From an uncultured Chthonomonas sp. (GTDB taxonomy: Bacteria > Armatimonadota > Chthonomonadetes > Chthonomonadales > Chthonomonadaceae), in assembly GCA_903821495.1 (NCBI GenBank), contig CAIJLM010000674.1, forward strand, positions 1-32,631: DNA of 32,631 bases. Direction: 5' to 3'. The notes beneath the pieces are model-generated. The model saw only the letters and a list, made by a program, of their open reading frames with translations. It searched no databases and was not told where the DNA came from. This document shows positions 30,927-32,631 of this stretch, in pieces. Each line of letters begins with the position of its first letter. Position 1 is the first letter of the stretch. Made by a program: the position numbers and the translations under genes.

Positions 30927-30961
30927 AGAGGTCTATCAAAATTGGAGTTTAATAGACCTCT
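30927..30961. terminator. Bidirectional hairpin between convergent genes
   Basis: AGAGGTCTAT (30927-30936) is the exact reverse complement of ATAGACCTCT (30952-30961), loop of 15. A smaller ACCGCG/CGCGGT hairpin lies at about 30896-30911. These lie between the convergent genes at 30046 and 30978 and probably end both transcripts, though no long T-run follows. Confidence 0.5.
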
Positions 30962-30977
30962 AGCGCGGGCGAACGGG

Positions 30978-32631
30978 CTACCTTCGCGCTTTGCCTCTAA
31001 TGCGCGTAGCGGAACCCAACGTCCTCAGTTCCAGTTTCAGAGGGGCGGCGCAGACAACTTTAATAGCGCAAGCCCCTGCGTCAACCTCCATCGCGCTGGC
31101 GTTGACGGAAACACGCGCTATCTCCTTCCAGGTGGAGTCGGTGATGACCGCCTCCGCTCCGCCCTGATACTTCACGTTGCCGCCCGAAGGTATCGAAACG
31201 CCCTTTATATCGAGCGCCCGCACTCCGTTTATCTCCAGAGCGAGTTGCAAGAGAGGGGCGCTTCCGGCGACATGAACTGTCCACTGCAAGGGCTGTCGCG
31301 CCTCGTTATTCTGATAGGCGAACTTCGATTCTACGCCTTTTTGGGGGTCGTGCGCGAAGCGTGAGGAGTGGGCTTCGTATACGTCCCACCGATTTACTCC
31401 TACAGGCTTGAGGTGAAATTCGCGAGTGTTATCACGCATCGCCGCCTTGACGGAGGGTGGAAATGCGCCCGACATTCGCGCCTCCTCCCACTGGCGAATG
31501 GCTTCCAGAATGGCGCTTGTGGCTCCAAAGCGTTTTAGGGTGTCTGAAGAGTCGGGGTCGGCTTCCAGTTGCGCGGCGCTGGCGAGGCTCGAAGCGAGGG
31601 CGAAGCCCGCGTCAAACCCCGCAGCCCGCGCCAAAAGCCACTCCGCGTCCTCAATACTGGTATCGGGGCGAAGGGCGAACCAGCCTAGCATACGGGGCAT
31701 TAGATTGCGCTCGAAGTAGACCTGATTCTTAAAGCGATAGAGCGTCTGACTCTCGCGAAACCCCGCGTACCAAGGCTCGCCCCAGTTCATGCGGGTAGCG
31801 ATGTGCCAGTTGAAGTGACCGGGGTTGCTTGCGTCGTTGATACTACCGCTCAACTCCGGCGAAAGGCGGTCATACCACGCTTTTGTGAAGAGCGTGCGCC
31901 CATACTGCCCCATCCCCGTCGACCAGTTCCCCTCTAGCCCATCCAACGAGATTTGCAGGGTCTTCGCGTGGTTGCACAGTTTCGCGATACTGGTCGCCAC
32001 CTCCTGCGTCAAATCCGCATCCGTCAGAAAGACCTGATAGTCGTGGTCGAGCAGCTTCCCAACAGAGTCTCCCGCTGTGTGCGCCGTCGCAGATGTTCCC
32101 CACGCCCCGCGCCGACAGTTCAGCAGTCGCCAAGGAGCCGCCGCCGAAATGGACTCGTAGCGCACTAACTCCTCGCCTATCATCACGGTATTGAGCGCTG
32201 TTTTCTTTGCGAAGTAGTCCGGAGAAGCCACCGCAATTTCGGTCTGCGTCGCGCCTATATCGCCCGTAAGAGGGCTTGAACCGATACGCGCCAGCCGCTT
32301 ATCAGGCTTGGGAGTCACATAGGGGTCGTTGGGCGTGATGAAGTTCGAGAGGGTGTGAAAACCGACGTGTACGCCCGCTCTCTCCGCCTTCTCCACACAG
32401 GCTCGCAGACCGTCCCAGCCCTGCGGGAAGAGGTCGGGTTTGAGTTTGAAATGCCCCCATGTCTCGAAGGGCGAACTGTGGTAGAGGTATTTCAGCCCAG
32501 CGCGTCGCGTCATCGCAATAGCCTGTTCGATAGTCTTTTCGCTGAAATCTACAATGAGGTACGCCCCTGTAGCGCGCGGCGAGACTTTACCCCAAACTCC
32601 GTCTATAATAGGGTGCGGCAACCCCTCCGCA
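30978..32631 (-). CDS. Large protein, glycoside-hydrolase-like TIM-barrel, partial at window edge
   Basis: At least 551 residues. The frame stays open to the right-hand end, so the true start is outside the window (an internal TTG at 32621 is not convincing). The first about 330 residues have the rhythm of a TIM barrel: LIVDFSEKTIEQAIAMTRRA, LKYLYHSSPFETWGHF, WDGLRACVEKAERAGVHVGF (a pattern like alpha-galactosidase or related sugar hydrolases) and LQISLDGLEGNW. The last 120 residues are beta-rich and may be a carbohydrate-binding or Ig-like domain. I could not assign a family or catalytic residues with confidence. No signal peptide is visible in the part seen. Confidence 0.55.
   Translation of the reverse strand, partial: AEGLPHPIIDGVWGKVSPRATGAYLIVDFSEKTIEQAIAMTRRAGLKYLYHSSPFETWGHFKLKPDLFPQGWDGLRACVEKAERAGVHVGFHTLSNFITPNDPYVTPKPDKRLARIGSSPLTGDIGATQTEIAVASPDYFAKKTALNTVMIGEELVRYESISAAAPWRLLNCRRGAWGTSATAHTAGDSVGKLLDHDYQVFLTDADLTQEVATSIAKLCNHAKTLQISLDGLEGNWSTGMGQYGRTLFTKAWYDRLSPELSGSINDASNPGHFNWHIATRMNWGEPWYAGFRESQTLYRFKNQVYFERNLMPRMLGWFALRPDTSIEDAEWLLARAAGFDAGFALASSLASAAQLEADPDSSDTLKRFGATSAILEAIRQWEEARMSGAFPPSVKAAMRDNTREFHLKPVGVNRWDVYEAHSSRFAHDPQKGVESKFAYQNNEARQPLQWTVHVAGSAPLLQLALEINGVRALDIKGVSIPSGGNVKYQGGAEAVITDSTWKEIARVSVNASAMEVDAGACAIKVVCAAPLKLELRTLGSATRIRGKARR

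Overview
This 32.6 kb window is ordinary chromosomal DNA from a bacterium. Hfq, the MiaA-Hfq gene pair, a lipoprotein and a secreted protein suggest a diderm. No rRNA, tRNA or CRISPR array was recognised, so the phylum cannot be fixed. Gene content and style (RapZ with a membrane-anchored YvcK, recF next to dciA, frequent TTG/GTG starts, moderately high GC) would suit a little-studied lineage such as Armatimonadota, but that is a guess.

Layout, left to right. 1-397: hairpins, an orphan minus-strand terminator and a 185-bp MITE-like element with 16-bp terminal inverted repeats and 9-bp target duplications. 398-2700: rapZ-yvcK on the plus strand. 2718-2831: a second, weaker MITE-like inverted-repeat element. 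2865-4534: SDR dehydrogenase and glutamate formiminotransferase on minus. 4535-4871: a cluster of REP-like hairpins plus the hfq terminator. 4872-7731: mtaB-miaA-hfq, a tRNA position-37 modification and RNA chaperone cluster. 7732-9104: a lower-GC patch with a zinc-metallopeptidase-like gene, a small overlapping gene and possible gene remnants. 9105-11263: small antitoxin-like gene, then mtnP and mtnA (methionine salvage). 11353-15698: recF-dciA-comEC-nitrilase, a tightly overlapping minus-strand operon. 15699-16316: a striking non-coding region. 16317-18872: hybrid histidine kinase. 19022-21028: oligopeptide/dipeptide ABC ATPase pair. 21161-22838: lipoprotein, small membrane protein and TPR membrane protein. 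22835-26458: M29 aminopeptidase, then bcp-ADH-SDR on minus. 26710-27813: SUKH-3-like immunity protein. 27955-29906: ada-alkA fusion and ogt (alkylation repair). 30046-30894: secreted protein. 30978-32631: large protein of unknown function running off the window edge.

The most interesting stretch is 15699-16316. It combines 27 GANTC sites in about 610 bp (15709-16318; about 2-3 expected by chance), around ten copies of TGTTGAAAA or close variants in both orientations (the complement TTTTCAACA matches 7 of 9 positions of the DnaA box TTATCCACA), a 10-bp tandem array GA(C/T)TCTG, an approximately 80% AT segment, and two large neighbouring inverted repeats sharing the same arms. It lies immediately upstream of recF-dciA, gene order that in Actinobacteria follows dnaA-dnaN. 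I propose it as a candidate replication origin or another replication-control locus, possibly using GANTC methylation. dnaA and dnaN are not in the window, so this is inference.

Other points worth attention are the orphan SUKH-3-type immunity protein, the lower-GC metallopeptidase island, the antitoxin-like gene carrying a repeat-derived peptide (SPELVEG), and a promoter with a perfect palindrome between its -35 and -10 boxes.
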